Below are positions 27,260-36,357 of a stretch of 64,000 nucleotides of DNA, piece after piece (the stretch's first letter is position 1; each line of letters begins with the position of its first letter). Position numbers and translations under genes: made by a program. Source of the stretch: Alphaproteobacteria bacterium (GTDB lineage Bacteria > Pseudomonadota > Alphaproteobacteria > Rs-D84); contig JAFVOS010000011.1 of NCBI GenBank assembly GCA_017505705.1, positions 224,747-288,746 of the forward strand, in the 5' to 3' direction. The notes under the pieces were generated by a model, which did not search any database, had not been told where the DNA came from, and saw nothing but the letters and a program-made list of their open reading frames with translations.

Positions 27260-27559
27260 TTAGGCTTTAATATCTGTTATTTTCAGAACAGTAACAAACT
27301 GGCGGTGACCAGCTGTGCGACGATAATTTTGGCGACGTTTTTTCTTGAACACCAAAATTTTGTCTGCACGTTTCTGTTCGACAACTTCTGCGACAACCTT
27401 GGCGCCATCAACGAATGGTGTGCCAACCTTGTCGCCGACCATCAAAACCTGGTCGAATTCAATAGAACCTTCGGCATTCAGTTTTTCAACCTTAATAATG
27501 TCGCCTGTTGCAACACGATATTGTTTGCCGCCGGTTTGAAAGATTGCGTAATCTGCCAT
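27260..27559 (-). CDS. rplU: 50S ribosomal protein L21
   Basis: L21 binds 23S rRNA domain I. The 99-residue product begins [20 protein letters not shown] and contains the family C-terminal pattern [31 protein letters not shown] precedes the ATG. The promoter about 70 nt upstream is flanked by two copies of a 21-nt direct repeat. Confidence 0.98.
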   Translation of the reverse strand: MADYAIFQTGGKQYRVATGDIIKVEKLNAEGSIEFDQVLMVGDKVGTPFVDGAKVVAEVVEQKRADKILVFKKKRRQNYRRTAGHRQFVTVLKITDIKA

Positions 27560-27604
27560 CTATCTTTCCTTTTATTAGTTGTTGTTTTTTTATTGTTTTT
27601 GTAC

Positions 27605-27678
27605 TTTTGTCGAAAAGTTTATGCAAATTTTATATTTTTAATAGCAAAAGTCAAGTATTTTGTCGAAAAACTTATACA
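27605..27678 (-). promoter_or_regulatory. rplU-rpmA promoter flanked by a repeated 21-nt motif
   Basis: On the minus strand TTGACT (27654-27649) and TAAAAT (27632-27627) are spaced by 16 nt. A 21-nt motif, read on the plus strand as TTTTGTCGAAAA followed by a variable pair, TTAT, one variable base and CA, occurs at 27605-27625 (over the transcription start) and at 27658-27678 (just upstream of -35). The copies match at 18 of 21 positions and lie 53 nt apart. They may be operators for an unknown regulator. Confidence 0.6.
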
Positions 27679-27707
27679 GTTATGTTTTTTTGTGGCTATG
27701 GTTTAAA

Positions 27708-27742
27708 TAAAAACCCCCATTCAATCTGTTTTAGAATGGGGG
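27708..27742 (-). terminator. Terminator of the acyl-ACP thioesterase gene
   Basis: CCCCCATTC at 27714-27722 and GAATGGGGG at 27734-27742 pair. On the minus strand the stem is followed by TTTTTATTTA. Confidence 0.85.
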
Positions 27743-27750
27743 CTTGTTCT

Positions 27751-28479
27751 TTAAATTTCTTCCCAGTGACATATAACCAACGCATGCTCTGTGTCCCCGG
27801 TGCAGATTTTGTGTCGTGTAATCAGACCATCTATTGCGACATCAATTCTTATCTCTGGTGTGTCTGGGCTGATTTCTTTTTTAAAGTTTATATCAATTTT
27901 ACGCAATTTATGTTGCGTGCGATATTGAAAACCGACGCTTTCTGTTGCCCAAACAGCATACACAGCATTATTTATATGCTGATTTACATCAATGTCGTCA
28001 AATCGACATTTCATAACGTGTGTTTTATTTGTTTCGAAATCAGGGAATTTTTCAAATGCGCACCCATACGCACGATGTGGCACAACCACATCAGGTGACA
28101 AATGATTTGCCAGTGGCAACGGGCGACGTTTTTCCATGTCTATCAAAATCCATTGGGATGTCGCCCGCACCATCAGACGCCCGTCTGCGCCATGGATTTC
28201 AAAGTCACGTGTTGCCCGCAGTGCATCTTGACATGATGGCCACGTTGTGAATGTCAGTTCTTCACCTTCAACCGGTAATTCGATAATATCGACCAGATAA
28301 TACATAACCACCCATCCAACATTGTTTTCCAGGCAGTATGTACGACCACAACCTAAGATTTCAGCATGTCTGTCTGCAATAGATTGTAATTCGTTCATCA
28401 AAATCAATGGGCGAACATTACCAAACCTGTCGCATTGATATGCTTGCAGTATTCTTTTTTCGGTCAGTTTATCGGCCAT
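27751..28479 (-). CDS. Acyl-ACP thioesterase (FatA/FatB family)
   Basis: These enzymes hydrolyse acyl-ACP to free fatty acid and ACP, ending chain elongation. The 242-residue protein has two hotdog domains. The first contains MNELQSIADRHAEILGCG, TFTTWPSCQDALRATRDFEI and QWILIDMEKRRPLPL. The second begins with FDDIDVNQHINNAVYAVW, carrying the conserved Asp, Asn and His of the plant-type active site. It begins 15 nt after valS and shares its strand, so it is probably co-transcribed. The family is best known from plants and Gram-positive anaerobes and is unusual next to valS; horizontal gain is possible but unproven. Confidence 0.85.
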   Translation of the reverse strand: MADKLTEKRILQAYQCDRFGNVRPLILMNELQSIADRHAEILGCGRTYCLENNVGWVVMYYLVDIIELPVEGEELTFTTWPSCQDALRATRDFEIHGADGRLMVRATSQWILIDMEKRRPLPLANHLSPDVVVPHRAYGCAFEKFPDFETNKTHVMKCRFDDIDVNQHINNAVYAVWATESVGFQYRTQHKLRKIDINFKKEISPDTPEIRIDVAIDGLITRHKICTGDTEHALVICHWEEI

Positions 28480-28494
28480 AATATTCTCTTTTAT

Positions 28495-30894
28495 TTATTG
28501 TTTTTGTTCTGCAACAACAAAATCCAACCCGTCCCCCAGGATAATTTCATTTGCACGTGCCGCCGATTTAATCAGTCCATGCAATACGTCTGGTGTTGCA
28601 GATGGAATTGTCAGGGTTTCCAGTTTTGCACCGTTCCCAATCTTTCTGTCTGTGCGCAACCCACGAACGTTTTTCAAAATTTCCAATGCCACATCCATTT
28701 GTGATACGTCTGTGTCATATTCAGATTTGATTTCTGGATATGCGGTCAAATGCAGTGTTTCACCACCTTCAAAATCCTTGTAGATTTTCTGCCATAATTC
28801 TTCGGTCAGGAATGGGATGAACGGTGCGTACAGTCCGATTATTGCACGCAATACGGTGTATAATGTCCACTGTGCTGACAGTTTTGATTCTGCGCTATAC
28901 TTTTCCGGTGCCCAGAAACGGTCTTTGATGAATTCCAAATACTGGTCACAGAAAATATCCCAGAAGAAGGTGTCAATTGCACTGCGTGCATTATAATTAT
29001 CATATTTGTCCAGATGTTTGCGTGTTTCCGCAACAGTTTTATTCAGTTCGCTCAACACCCATCTGTCTTCGATAAAGCGTTCGGAAACCGGAATTTGTGC
29101 GGCTGTTGCTGGTTCAAAATCAGATAAATTCATCAGAACATATTTTGATGCGTTCCATAATTTTGTCAGCAGTTTTGACCCACGTTTAACCTCGTCATCA
29201 CTGTATCGAATATCTGTGCCGATTGGTGCTGTTGCAATCCAATATCGTAATGCATCTGTGCCAAACTTTTCAACTGTGTCCAGTGGATCTGTGCCATTGC
29301 CCTTGGTCTTGGACATCTTTTGACCTTTTGCGTCACGAACCAGACCATGGAAGTTTACAGTTTTAAATGGTACGTCACCCATGACATAAATTCCCATCAT
29401 AATCATGCGTGCAACCCAGAAAAAGATAATATCAGCACCAGTGTATAACAGGCTGGTTGGATAATATTTTTTTAATTCCAGTGTTTCTTCTGGCCATCCC
29501 AATGTTGAAAATGGCCACAGTCCAGATGAAAACCATGTGTCTAACACGTCTGGGTCACGTGTTAATTTTTTGCCACCAGATTGCTTAATTGCTTCTTCTT
29601 CGGTTTCCGCCACATAAACATTTCCGTCTTCGTCATACCATGCTGGGATATGGTGTCCCCACCACAATTGGCGTGAAATTGTCCATGGACGAATATTTTT
29701 CATCCAAGACATAAACAGGTTGTATCTGTGTTCTGGCATAAATTTGACTTTGCCGTCTTCGACTGCCTTAATTGCTGGGATGGCTATTTTTTCAGCATCA
29801 ACAAACCATTGATCTGTCAGATATGGTTCCACCGGCACGCCCCCACGTTCAGAATATGGGGTTGGGATAATTTTATCCTCAATTTTAACCATTAGGCCCG
29901 CTTCTTCGATATCTGCGACAACAGCAGCACGTGCTTTATATCTGTCCAGACCACGATATTTTTCTGGCACAACTGGATTGTCATTCATTTTTGCATCTTT
30001 TGTCAGAATGCAAACCGGGTTTAAATTGTGACGAACGCCAACTTCCCAGTCATCAAAGTCGTGTGCAGGTGTAATTTTAACAGCCCCGGTACCCTTTTCT
30101 GGGTCTGCATGTTCGTCGCCGATAATCGGAATTTCAATATTGGTCAGTGGAATAATTGCCTTTTTACCGATTAAGTGCTTCAGTTTTTCGTTTTCAGGAT
30201 GTACCGCAATTGCTTGGTCGCCAAACAGTGTTTCTGGGCGTGTTGTTGCGATTTCAATGAATCCGCCATCGGCCAATGGATAATTAAAGTAATAGAATTT
30301 TCCATGTTCTTCACGTGTGTCTACTTCCAAATCAGATACAGATGTCATCTGTTTTGGGCACCAATTAACCAAACGCTTTTCACGATAAATCAGTCCTTCG
30401 TTATACATTTTCACAAATAATTTTGTTACTGCATTTGACAGACCTTCGTCCATTGTAAAGCGTTCACGTTTCCACGCTGGTGTTACGCCCAAGATATGCA
30501 ACTGGTTCATGATTTGCCCACCTTTATCGGCCTTCCATGTCCATGCTGCATTTAATTTCTCATCCAGTGTCAACGCATGTGGGTTTATACCACGTTTTGA
30601 TAAATCTCGTTCAACCAGCAATTGGGTTGCGATTGATGCGTGGTCTGTGCCAGGTTGCCATAAAACATCAAACCCACACATACGTTTATATCGGCACATA
30701 ATATCTGTCAGAACATTGTCCAATGCGTGTCCCATATGCAAATTACCAGTGACATTTGGTGGTGGCATCATAACGCAAAATGGTGATTTGTCAGATTTTA
30801 CATCATTTGCCCAAAACTCATTTTTATCCCAGAATTCTTGGATTCTGGTTTCTATATCACGTGGATTAATGTTTTTGCCCAATTCAATGTTCAT
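28495..30894 (-). CDS. valS: Valyl-tRNA synthetase without the C-terminal coiled-coil arm
   Basis: ValRS charges tRNA-Val and edits misactivated threonine. The 799-residue class Ia enzyme has PPPNVTGNLHMGHALDN with the HIGH-type motif at 53-56. It has an editing domain in the 180-350 region (TTRPETLFGDQAIAVHP, DWEVGVRH), and the KMSKS loop as GQKMSKTKGNGTDPLD near residue 525. The anticodon-binding domain follows. Bacterial ValRS usually ends with a tRNA-contacting coiled-coil arm of 60 or more residues; here the chain stops at EIILGDGLDFVVAEQKQ without it. Other residues look intact. Confidence 0.95.
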   Translation of the reverse strand: MNIELGKNINPRDIETRIQEFWDKNEFWANDVKSDKSPFCVMMPPPNVTGNLHMGHALDNVLTDIMCRYKRMCGFDVLWQPGTDHASIATQLLVERDLSKRGINPHALTLDEKLNAAWTWKADKGGQIMNQLHILGVTPAWKRERFTMDEGLSNAVTKLFVKMYNEGLIYREKRLVNWCPKQMTSVSDLEVDTREEHGKFYYFNYPLADGGFIEIATTRPETLFGDQAIAVHPENEKLKHLIGKKAIIPLTNIEIPIIGDEHADPEKGTGAVKITPAHDFDDWEVGVRHNLNPVCILTKDAKMNDNPVVPEKYRGLDRYKARAAVVADIEEAGLMVKIEDKIIPTPYSERGGVPVEPYLTDQWFVDAEKIAIPAIKAVEDGKVKFMPEHRYNLFMSWMKNIRPWTISRQLWWGHHIPAWYDEDGNVYVAETEEEAIKQSGGKKLTRDPDVLDTWFSSGLWPFSTLGWPEETLELKKYYPTSLLYTGADIIFFWVARMIMMGIYVMGDVPFKTVNFHGLVRDAKGQKMSKTKGNGTDPLDTVEKFGTDALRYWIATAPIGTDIRYSDDEVKRGSKLLTKLWNASKYVLMNLSDFEPATAAQIPVSERFIEDRWVLSELNKTVAETRKHLDKYDNYNARSAIDTFFWDIFCDQYLEFIKDRFWAPEKYSAESKLSAQWTLYTVLRAIIGLYAPFIPFLTEELWQKIYKDFEGGETLHLTAYPEIKSEYDTDVSQMDVALEILKNVRGLRTDRKIGNGAKLETLTIPSATPDVLHGLIKSAARANEIILGDGLDFVVAEQKQ

Positions 30895-30955
30895 GTTATG
30901 TACCTTGTTGTTTTTTATAGTCTGACGAAAATCGTAGCATAATAAAATAAAATTT

Positions 30956-30983
30956 CAAGAAAAACGCCCCACAATGGGGGCGC
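30956..30983 (-). terminator. Terminator of the Skp-like gene
   Basis: CGCCCC at 30965-30970 and GGGGCG at 30977-30982 form a stem. On the minus strand it is followed by TTTTTC. Confidence 0.85.
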
Positions 30984-31002
30984 ATATTTCCATTGTTGTT
31001 AT

Positions 31003-31668
31003 TTAGAAGCCCTTTGGTGTATCCATTTTCACCTTAGACACTTTTTTATCCAATGCTTTGACGACTTCATCTGTGATATCCAGGTTTTCAGCATCTGCAC
31101 CTGTGCGTGCAAAACGACCATCGATTACCAATGATAATTTTTTCTTTGCGATTGTGCCTTCGATAATTGGGTCCAGGTGCTTTGTTTGAACTTCGTTCAA
31201 GGCTTTCTGGAAAGACATTTCAATGCTTTGTGCACGTTCTGTCAAATCACGTTGTAATTCGTTAACACGTCCTTGATAATCAACGACACGACGCTGTAAT
31301 GCTTCACGTGACAATACGTCCTGTGATTTTTCGATTTCAACTTTTTCTTTTTCTAATTCTTTTTGGCGTTTTGTTAATTCGTCACGCAATTTTGTTTCAT
31401 AATTTTCTTTCTGCTTGCGCAAATCGGTCAGTGCGGTTGCCTTGTTCTGAATTTCGTCCATGCGAATAACAGCGATACGTAAATTTGCGCCATTTGTTGC
31501 ATCTGTTGAAACAACTTCCATTGATTCTTCAACCGTTGCCCCAGAATTTCCGTTCAGTGCCGAAACCAACCATACGCCCCCAGCTGCCACAGCGATAACG
31601 ATTGCTGCGATAATGCCAAACTTTGCATATTTTTTTGCGGCTGGATTTACATTTGTTTTTGTTGCCAT
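31003..31668 (-). CDS. Skp/OmpH-family periplasmic chaperone, membrane-anchored
   Basis: Skp traps unfolded outer-membrane proteins in a three-armed cavity. The 221-residue protein has a basic N-terminus, one transmembrane segment (about 17-39), a short spacer, and an OmpH-like domain. That domain starts LRIAVIRMDEIQNKATALTD and continues with a long charged coiled coil (about 80-160, rich in Lys, Glu and Arg). It ends with the small beta core around KKLSLVIDGRFA. Usual Skp has a cleaved signal peptide; here the segment looks like an uncleaved anchor with no obvious signal-peptidase site. Terminators and a spacer isolate it from valS and the upstream OmpA gene. Confidence 0.8.
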   Translation of the reverse strand: MATKTNVNPAAKKYAKFGIIAAIVIAVAAGGVWLVSALNGNSGATVEESMEVVSTDATNGANLRIAVIRMDEIQNKATALTDLRKQKENYETKLRDELTKRQKELEKEKVEIEKSQDVLSREALQRRVVDYQGRVNELQRDLTERAQSIEMSFQKALNEVQTKHLDPIIEGTIAKKKLSLVIDGRFARTGADAENLDITDEVVKALDKKVSKVKMDTPKGF

Positions 31669-31754
31669 TTTCCAATCCTTTTAGTTGTATTATTTTGTTG
31701 ACGAAGCCACTATAGCAGTATTTTTTATAAATGGAAAGGGAAAGTTGTCTTGTT

Positions 31755-32432
31755 TTATCGTGCGGGCACAATGCGCAATTCAACACGTCGATTTGTTAAC
31801 CGTCCAATGTCATCCTGGGCGGCAATCGGACGTGCGGCCCCACGCCCAACGATAAACATGCGTGTTGTGTTAATTCCATGCTGACCCATGTATACGCCAA
31901 CACGTTTTGCCATGTCTTGTGACAAAGAATGTGCGGCATTTGTGTCACGCATTGCGTCTGTATATCCAGCGATTTCAACAAATGTAGCGTTGTATTTTTT
32001 TAGTATTTTACTGATAGTGTTCAGCGTATCGTCACCTGTGTATGAAATATCTGGCACATTTAATTCCATTATTGCATCACGTACCAATATTACCACAACA
32101 TCGGTCCCAGCCCGCTGAACAGAAATACCTGGTTTGCGCAATGCGTCATACAGTTCGTATTCCAATTTTGTCATGTACTGCATGATTAAAGCATTGTCAT
32201 TTGCGTTTTTATCACCGTATTGTGCGACTGTGTTTTGCTTTATTTCATCCAAAACCAGTTTTCCCCCAGCCCCCAAATAAACAGGTCTTTTTGCGACACG
32301 TGCCATTTCGGTCATATCAGAAAAACTGGCGCCGTAAAGATATTGTGACCATGTTTCACGTGCTGGACTGTGATATGCAACACATCCGCACATCAGTAAC
32401 GATATTGATAAAAGTACAGTTTTAATCCACAT
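31755..32432 (-). CDS. OmpA-family outer-membrane lipoprotein
   Basis: The 225-residue protein has a lipoprotein signal ending LMCGC (Cys17). The middle shows YLGAGGKLVLDEIKQNTVAQYG. The C-terminal OmpA-like peptidoglycan-binding domain contains VEIAGYTDAMRDTNAAHSLS, MAKRVGVYMGQHGI and the closing LTNRRVELRI; the Arg of NRR and Asp of GYTD match the diaminopimelate-binding pair. It likely anchors the outer membrane to the wall (Pal-like). Its start abuts the stop of the pseudopilin gene, so it is translated in the same operon as dnaX and that pseudopilin. Confidence 0.85.
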   Translation of the reverse strand: MWIKTVLLSISLLMCGCVAYHSPARETWSQYLYGASFSDMTEMARVAKRPVYLGAGGKLVLDEIKQNTVAQYGDKNANDNALIMQYMTKLEYELYDALRKPGISVQRAGTDVVVILVRDAIMELNVPDISYTGDDTLNTISKILKKYNATFVEIAGYTDAMRDTNAAHSLSQDMAKRVGVYMGQHGINTTRMFIVGRGAARPIAAQDDIGRLTNRRVELRIVPAR

Positions 32433-32894
32433 TTATTCGATTATAAAAGATACTTGGTTTGTCGGTGTTGAAAAGCATGAATCAAATCCATCACGAATTT
32501 CGTACCCGTTAATCAATACGCTGGTTGCCCATGTTGGAAGGGCTGTTGAAAAATATGCGCATTCACCCTGGGTTAATTCTGTCAGATTAATTGAAAAAGA
32601 CAGTCCGTCTGCGCTGGCAATAACAGACCACGAATCACCGCCCAGTGGTGCCTTGTCAGATTTTAATGCGCCAGATTTTATCAGATAGTCAACAGAAACG
32701 CCCGTGTAATCGCCACGTGTCTCCATCAGCATTTTTACATCGCTGGCCACCTGTTTTAATTCTGCGTCTGCAATGTTGCGAACGTGATTGTCACGCATTG
32801 TTCGATACATACCAATTGCAGCGGCTGTCATAACTGTGCCAATTGCAATAACACCAACGATTTCAATCAAAGATCGTCCAGATTCATATCTCAT
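32433..32894 (-). CDS. Type IV pseudopilin-like protein
   Basis: The 153-residue protein starts MRYESGRSLIEIVGVIAIGT. A short basic leader ends in Gly, followed by a hydrophobic helix with Glu at position 5 after the cleavage site (G, then RSLIE), as prepilin peptidase substrates require. Phe at position 1 is replaced by Arg, which is unusual. The globular part has two Cys (GECAYF and DSCFST) that could form the usual C-terminal disulfide loop. It starts 1 nt after the dnaX stop and abuts the OmpA lipoprotein. Three larger pseudopilin-like proteins lie only 2 kb away on the other strand. Confidence 0.78.
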   Translation of the reverse strand: MRYESGRSLIEIVGVIAIGTVMTAAAIGMYRTMRDNHVRNIADAELKQVASDVKMLMETRGDYTGVSVDYLIKSGALKSDKAPLGGDSWSVIASADGLSFSINLTELTQGECAYFSTALPTWATSVLINGYEIRDGFDSCFSTPTNQVSFIIE

Positions 32895-32895
32895 A

Positions 32896-34464
32896 TTATT
32901 TCACTCCTACTATTTCTGCGTTTTCAAACAGGTTCATTGCGCTTGCGATCATTGGATCTGCGGCTAATTCTTCTTGTTTTTGTTCTGTGATTGTGTGTGT
33001 GTGCACAGTTTCTGTTGCACGTTCCAGCTGCCATTGGTGTCCTGTTTTGTCCATCAGCCATGCAGACAACCTGGGGGCAAAATCTGCATCGCCACGACGG
33101 TCAAAATACTTAATTTTATTGTTTGTGATTTCTGCAACCTCAATATTGCTGGAATAATAAGAATACAGTAATATTTCCTTTGATTCTTGCAATGCGCTTG
33201 CCAATTGTGCGGCGCTTGTTATTTCGATGTGTGTCTTTTGTGGTTGCGCAATGGGTGTTTCAGGTGCGTTGCCACGATTGTTCAACGCTTGTTTTATTGC
33301 GTCTGTATTTGCACGTGGTGCATCAGATTGTTTTAACAATTCTGGTACAGTTGGCATATCTGCAATATGCATCATTCTGATAATCAGCATATCAAAGCAC
33401 TGTTTTTGATTTCCGCTTGCCTGCATTTCTGGAACGGCGGCAACCATCACCTGCCAGATACGGGACAGTGTATTTAACGAGGCTGTTTTATTAATTTCTC
33501 GAATTTGATTTTTCTGATCTGCTGTATATGGCGTGTTCATAACGTCGTCTGCGTGCAGGCTGGGGTGCATACGTGTTGCCCAGTGTGTCCATTCCATCAT
33601 GTCCAGCAACAGCATTGACAGATCCGCCCCATTATTATAAATCTGATCAACTTTATCCAGTGCCGCAGCGGTATTTCCTGACAAGACTGTTTTCATAAAA
33701 TCAACAACAACACCCCTGTCGGCACGTTTTAACATGTCCAGTACTGCGTTTTCGTCAACATGACCGCCTGTTTGTGCGATTGCCTGGTCTAATAATGATA
33801 ATCCGTCACGTACAGATCCGTCTGCCGCACGTGCCAGCAAATCGTTTGCCCCATCGGTCAGTTCGACATTTTCTTGTTCAGCAATCCATGCGAAATGTTT
33901 TTTTAGTGTATCTACTGGTACACGAACCAAATCAAAACGCTGGCATCGGGACAGTATCGTGACTGGAACCTTGCGAATTTCTGTTGTTGCCAAAATAAAT
34001 ATTACATGTGCTGGTGGTTCTTCCAGTGTCTTAAGCAGTGCGTTAAATGCACTGGTCGACAGCATATGAACTTCGTCGATTATATATACTTTATAGCGTC
34101 CATTTGTTGGGCGATATTGTGCAGCGTCCAAAATATCACGCATGTTATCAACGCCTGTATGTGATGCTGCGTCAATTTCCATAACGTCAATGTGTTGTCC
34201 CGCTGCGATTGAACGACAGTTTTCGCATGTTCCGCATGGTGATGCGGTTGCCCCACTGCCCGACAAACAGTTTAATGCCTTGGCCAGAATACGTGCAGTA
34301 CTGGTTTTTCCGGTTCCACGAATCCCTGTAAATATGTACGCATGTGCAATGCGTCCAGTGTTAATAGCGGTTGTTAATGTTTTGACCAAAACATCCTGGC
34401 CGATAAGTGTTTGAAAATCTTGGCTGCGATATTTGCGTGCTAAAACGGTGTAATTGCTATCCAT
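32896..34464 (-). CDS. dnaX: DNA polymerase III subunit gamma/tau
   Basis: DnaX is the clamp-loader ATPase. The 522-residue product starts MDSNYTVLARKYRSQDFQTL behind AAGGAAG. It has Walker A GIRGTGKTST at 47-56, a zinc motif with CGTCENC, Walker B YIIDEVHMLS, and the SRC sensor SRCQRFDL. The C-terminal third is less conserved and carries the tau-type region. I see no A-rich slippery sequence of the E. coli type, so two products are not evident. An upstream in-frame ATG is rejected because of the ribosome binding site. It is probably co-transcribed with the DUF4167 gene upstream and the pseudopilin downstream. Confidence 0.93.
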   Translation of the reverse strand: MDSNYTVLARKYRSQDFQTLIGQDVLVKTLTTAINTGRIAHAYIFTGIRGTGKTSTARILAKALNCLSGSGATASPCGTCENCRSIAAGQHIDVMEIDAASHTGVDNMRDILDAAQYRPTNGRYKVYIIDEVHMLSTSAFNALLKTLEEPPAHVIFILATTEIRKVPVTILSRCQRFDLVRVPVDTLKKHFAWIAEQENVELTDGANDLLARAADGSVRDGLSLLDQAIAQTGGHVDENAVLDMLKRADRGVVVDFMKTVLSGNTAAALDKVDQIYNNGADLSMLLLDMMEWTHWATRMHPSLHADDVMNTPYTADQKNQIREINKTASLNTLSRIWQVMVAAVPEMQASGNQKQCFDMLIIRMMHIADMPTVPELLKQSDAPRANTDAIKQALNNRGNAPETPIAQPQKTHIEITSAAQLASALQESKEILLYSYYSSNIEVAEITNNKIKYFDRRGDADFAPRLSAWLMDKTGHQWQLERATETVHTHTITEQKQEELAADPMIASAMNLFENAEIVGVK

Positions 34465-34531
34465 GCTTAAACTTCCTTTTGGCATACAATAGCAAAACAC
34501 CGTTAAATTTCAACAAATAAAGTGTATAAAA

Positions 34532-34846
34532 CTAATTTAAATTTGTAATAAAGTCTGGGAAAGAAGTTTCTTCTTCGTCTGTATTTTCGTTTGTGCCGTT
34601 TGCTTCTGCTTCTGCGATTGCTTTTTCTGCAGCGGCTTTTTCTTTTGTGTCACGACTGGAATCGATTTTTCCCTGTTCTGCATTCACAATGCGTCCATAA
34701 TGTTCGGCGGCCTGCAACAAGCGTTCACGTTCGATTTCATCAGATGTTTGTCTGGCCAATTCCATGTATTGTTTTCTTTTTTGACGCCATTTATGGCAAC
34801 GCTGGATCATCTGACCGACTGCGGATTGATTTTTTTTATTTTGCAT
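34532..34846 (-). CDS. DUF4167-like protein
   Basis: The 104-residue protein matches the alphaproteobacterial DUF4167 pattern, a short helical segment YMELARQTSDEIERERLLQA followed by AEHYGRIV (family: tyrosine-leucine helix, then N/AEHY-x-RI). The rest is low complexity: a basic N-terminus and an acidic tail (ENTDEEETSF). Function is unknown; the family is often described as RNA- or nucleoid-associated, but nothing here proves it. It lies 67 nt upstream of dnaX on the same strand. Confidence 0.7.
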   Translation of the reverse strand: MQNKKNQSAVGQMIQRCHKWRQKRKQYMELARQTSDEIERERLLQAAEHYGRIVNAEQGKIDSSRDTKEKAAAEKAIAEAEANGTNENTDEEETSFPDFITNLN

Positions 34847-35001
34847 ATCTTTTCTTTTTAATTTGGAAAATTACCTTATGTGACTGCTTGTTTATGTAAT
34901 CACATCTAATCAACACCAGGGATGTTAATCCATCTTAAAACTGATTGCAATATTTTTTTTCAATTGCTATCCTGAACCAGTGTAGGGGGGTGTTTATTTC
35001 T

Positions 35002-36357
35002 GTGCGACAACAATCTGGTAATTTTATGACGCAAGCACTGTTGGCATTAACGTTGGTTTTTGCCTTTGTTCCATTTGTTGCGTCCCAGTTGGCGGCCCGC
35101 AATGTTGATGAACAGATGTATGCCACCACCCGCCAGATTGATAATGCAAACACAGCATCCAGAATATTTATTCGTGAAAATGCAAAACACCTGTCGTATG
35201 GTCAAACGATTGTATCGGGTGACTCGTTTGCAGATATGTTGGAACCATACGGATTGCCATTGGGGTTTGTACCACGTACCGCCCTGGGGCAAGATATTGC
35301 GTTAATAATAGATAAAACACCTGCTGGGATATCCGCTCGCTTGTCTGTGACGGGTGGTGAATTGTCCGATATAAAACTGGCCGAATTGGTTCGTCGTATT
35401 GGCTTTTATGCTGCACGTGTTGAAAACGGGATTGATATTGGTGTTGTGTTAACAGAAGATTATTCTGATATTGTTCGCAGAAACGAACCTAATCTTGAAA
35501 ATGCTGCTTTTTTAACAGATATAGATATGGGCGGTTTTACATTTGATAATGTTGGTGATGTATTTGCGACACGTGCAGAATTCGAATCGGGGCAATTTAC
35601 AACCTTGACAATTTCAGGTATTGAATCTGGGCGCAAGGTACAAAATAATATAAAAAACATAACCGCAGAAAAAACAATTTTTCAAAATCGTACAGGTGAA
35701 TCTGCATTGGCGCTAACACGTGGAACGTTGGTGCTGGGGCGCATAAATGCTAATACTGTATCAAAGTTTGGTGACATGGGCAGTTTTGAATCCAACACTG
35801 CATCTGTCTATGATTTTTCGATGACGGCGGGACGTACTGGATTTACAGGTCCTGCAAAATGGGATGTGCATGGCAGTGTTGTTTCAAACAACATAACGTT
35901 CAGCGTTGAACGCTTGGACATAGATGCATATTTAAATGTTGCACGTGGCCAGGACGTTTATGTTGATGCAGATACATTGGAATACAGCACAAAAAGTGGT
36001 ATTGAGACCAGTGTTATTCGTGCATCTAATATAACTGTGCGTGATCAAACGTCCCAGGGTTTGTCCAGTGGTGAAAACGGCGCAACAATTCTTGACATCA
36101 GACCGGCTGGAACATCGTTGTTGCCAGATGCGCTGGTTGATAATGTTAATAATGACAAGTTTTCAATTATCAAAGACGTGTTTGCTGATAATGGTGACAC
36201 CATCACGTGCAAGGATTTGATTGTTGATTTTGATGGTGTTTATAATACTAAATCGTTGGCCCAGAACATTATATGCCAATATGTTTTCTGGCAGCGTCTT
36301 GAACACAGAATAAATATAAAACAATGTTTGATGGCGGGTGGCAGTGACTGTATGTAA
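35002..36357 (+). CDS. Large pseudopilin-like protein 1 (Gln at position 5)
   Basis: The 451-residue product is read from GTG 35002, behind AGGGGGG at 34985-34990. It begins with a very short leader (MRQQSG), then NFMTQALLALTLVFAFVPFV, a hydrophobic helix. The residue at position 5 after the Gly is Gln rather than Glu. A long extracytoplasmic domain follows, rich in Thr, Asn and short beta repeats of the form DMGGFTFDNVGDVFATRA. Near the C-terminus are Cys residues (ITCKDL, IICQYV, KQCLMA, SDCM). It is far larger than ordinary pilins. Its end overlaps the next gene's GTG start by 20 nt. GTG 34990 is an alternative start. Confidence 0.68.
   Translation: MRQQSGNFMTQALLALTLVFAFVPFVASQLAARNVDEQMYATTRQIDNANTASRIFIRENAKHLSYGQTIVSGDSFADMLEPYGLPLGFVPRTALGQDIALIIDKTPAGISARLSVTGGELSDIKLAELVRRIGFYAARVENGIDIGVVLTEDYSDIVRRNEPNLENAAFLTDIDMGGFTFDNVGDVFATRAEFESGQFTTLTISGIESGRKVQNNIKNITAEKTIFQNRTGESALALTRGTLVLGRINANTVSKFGDMGSFESNTASVYDFSMTAGRTGFTGPAKWDVHGSVVSNNITFSVERLDIDAYLNVARGQDVYVDADTLEYSTKSGIETSVIRASNITVRDQTSQGLSSGENGATILDIRPAGTSLLPDALVDNVNNDKFSIIKDVFADNGDTITCKDLIVDFDGVYNTKSLAQNIICQYVFWQRLEHRINIKQCLMAGGSDCM

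Noticed and set aside
32896..34464. Possible programmed frameshift in dnaX
   Set aside because: No A-AAA-AAG type slippery stretch with a downstream stem is visible.
34869..34905. TGTGA and TCACA half sites resembling a CRP operator
   Set aside because: The half sites are 16 nt apart instead of 6; it is more likely a chance inverted repeat.
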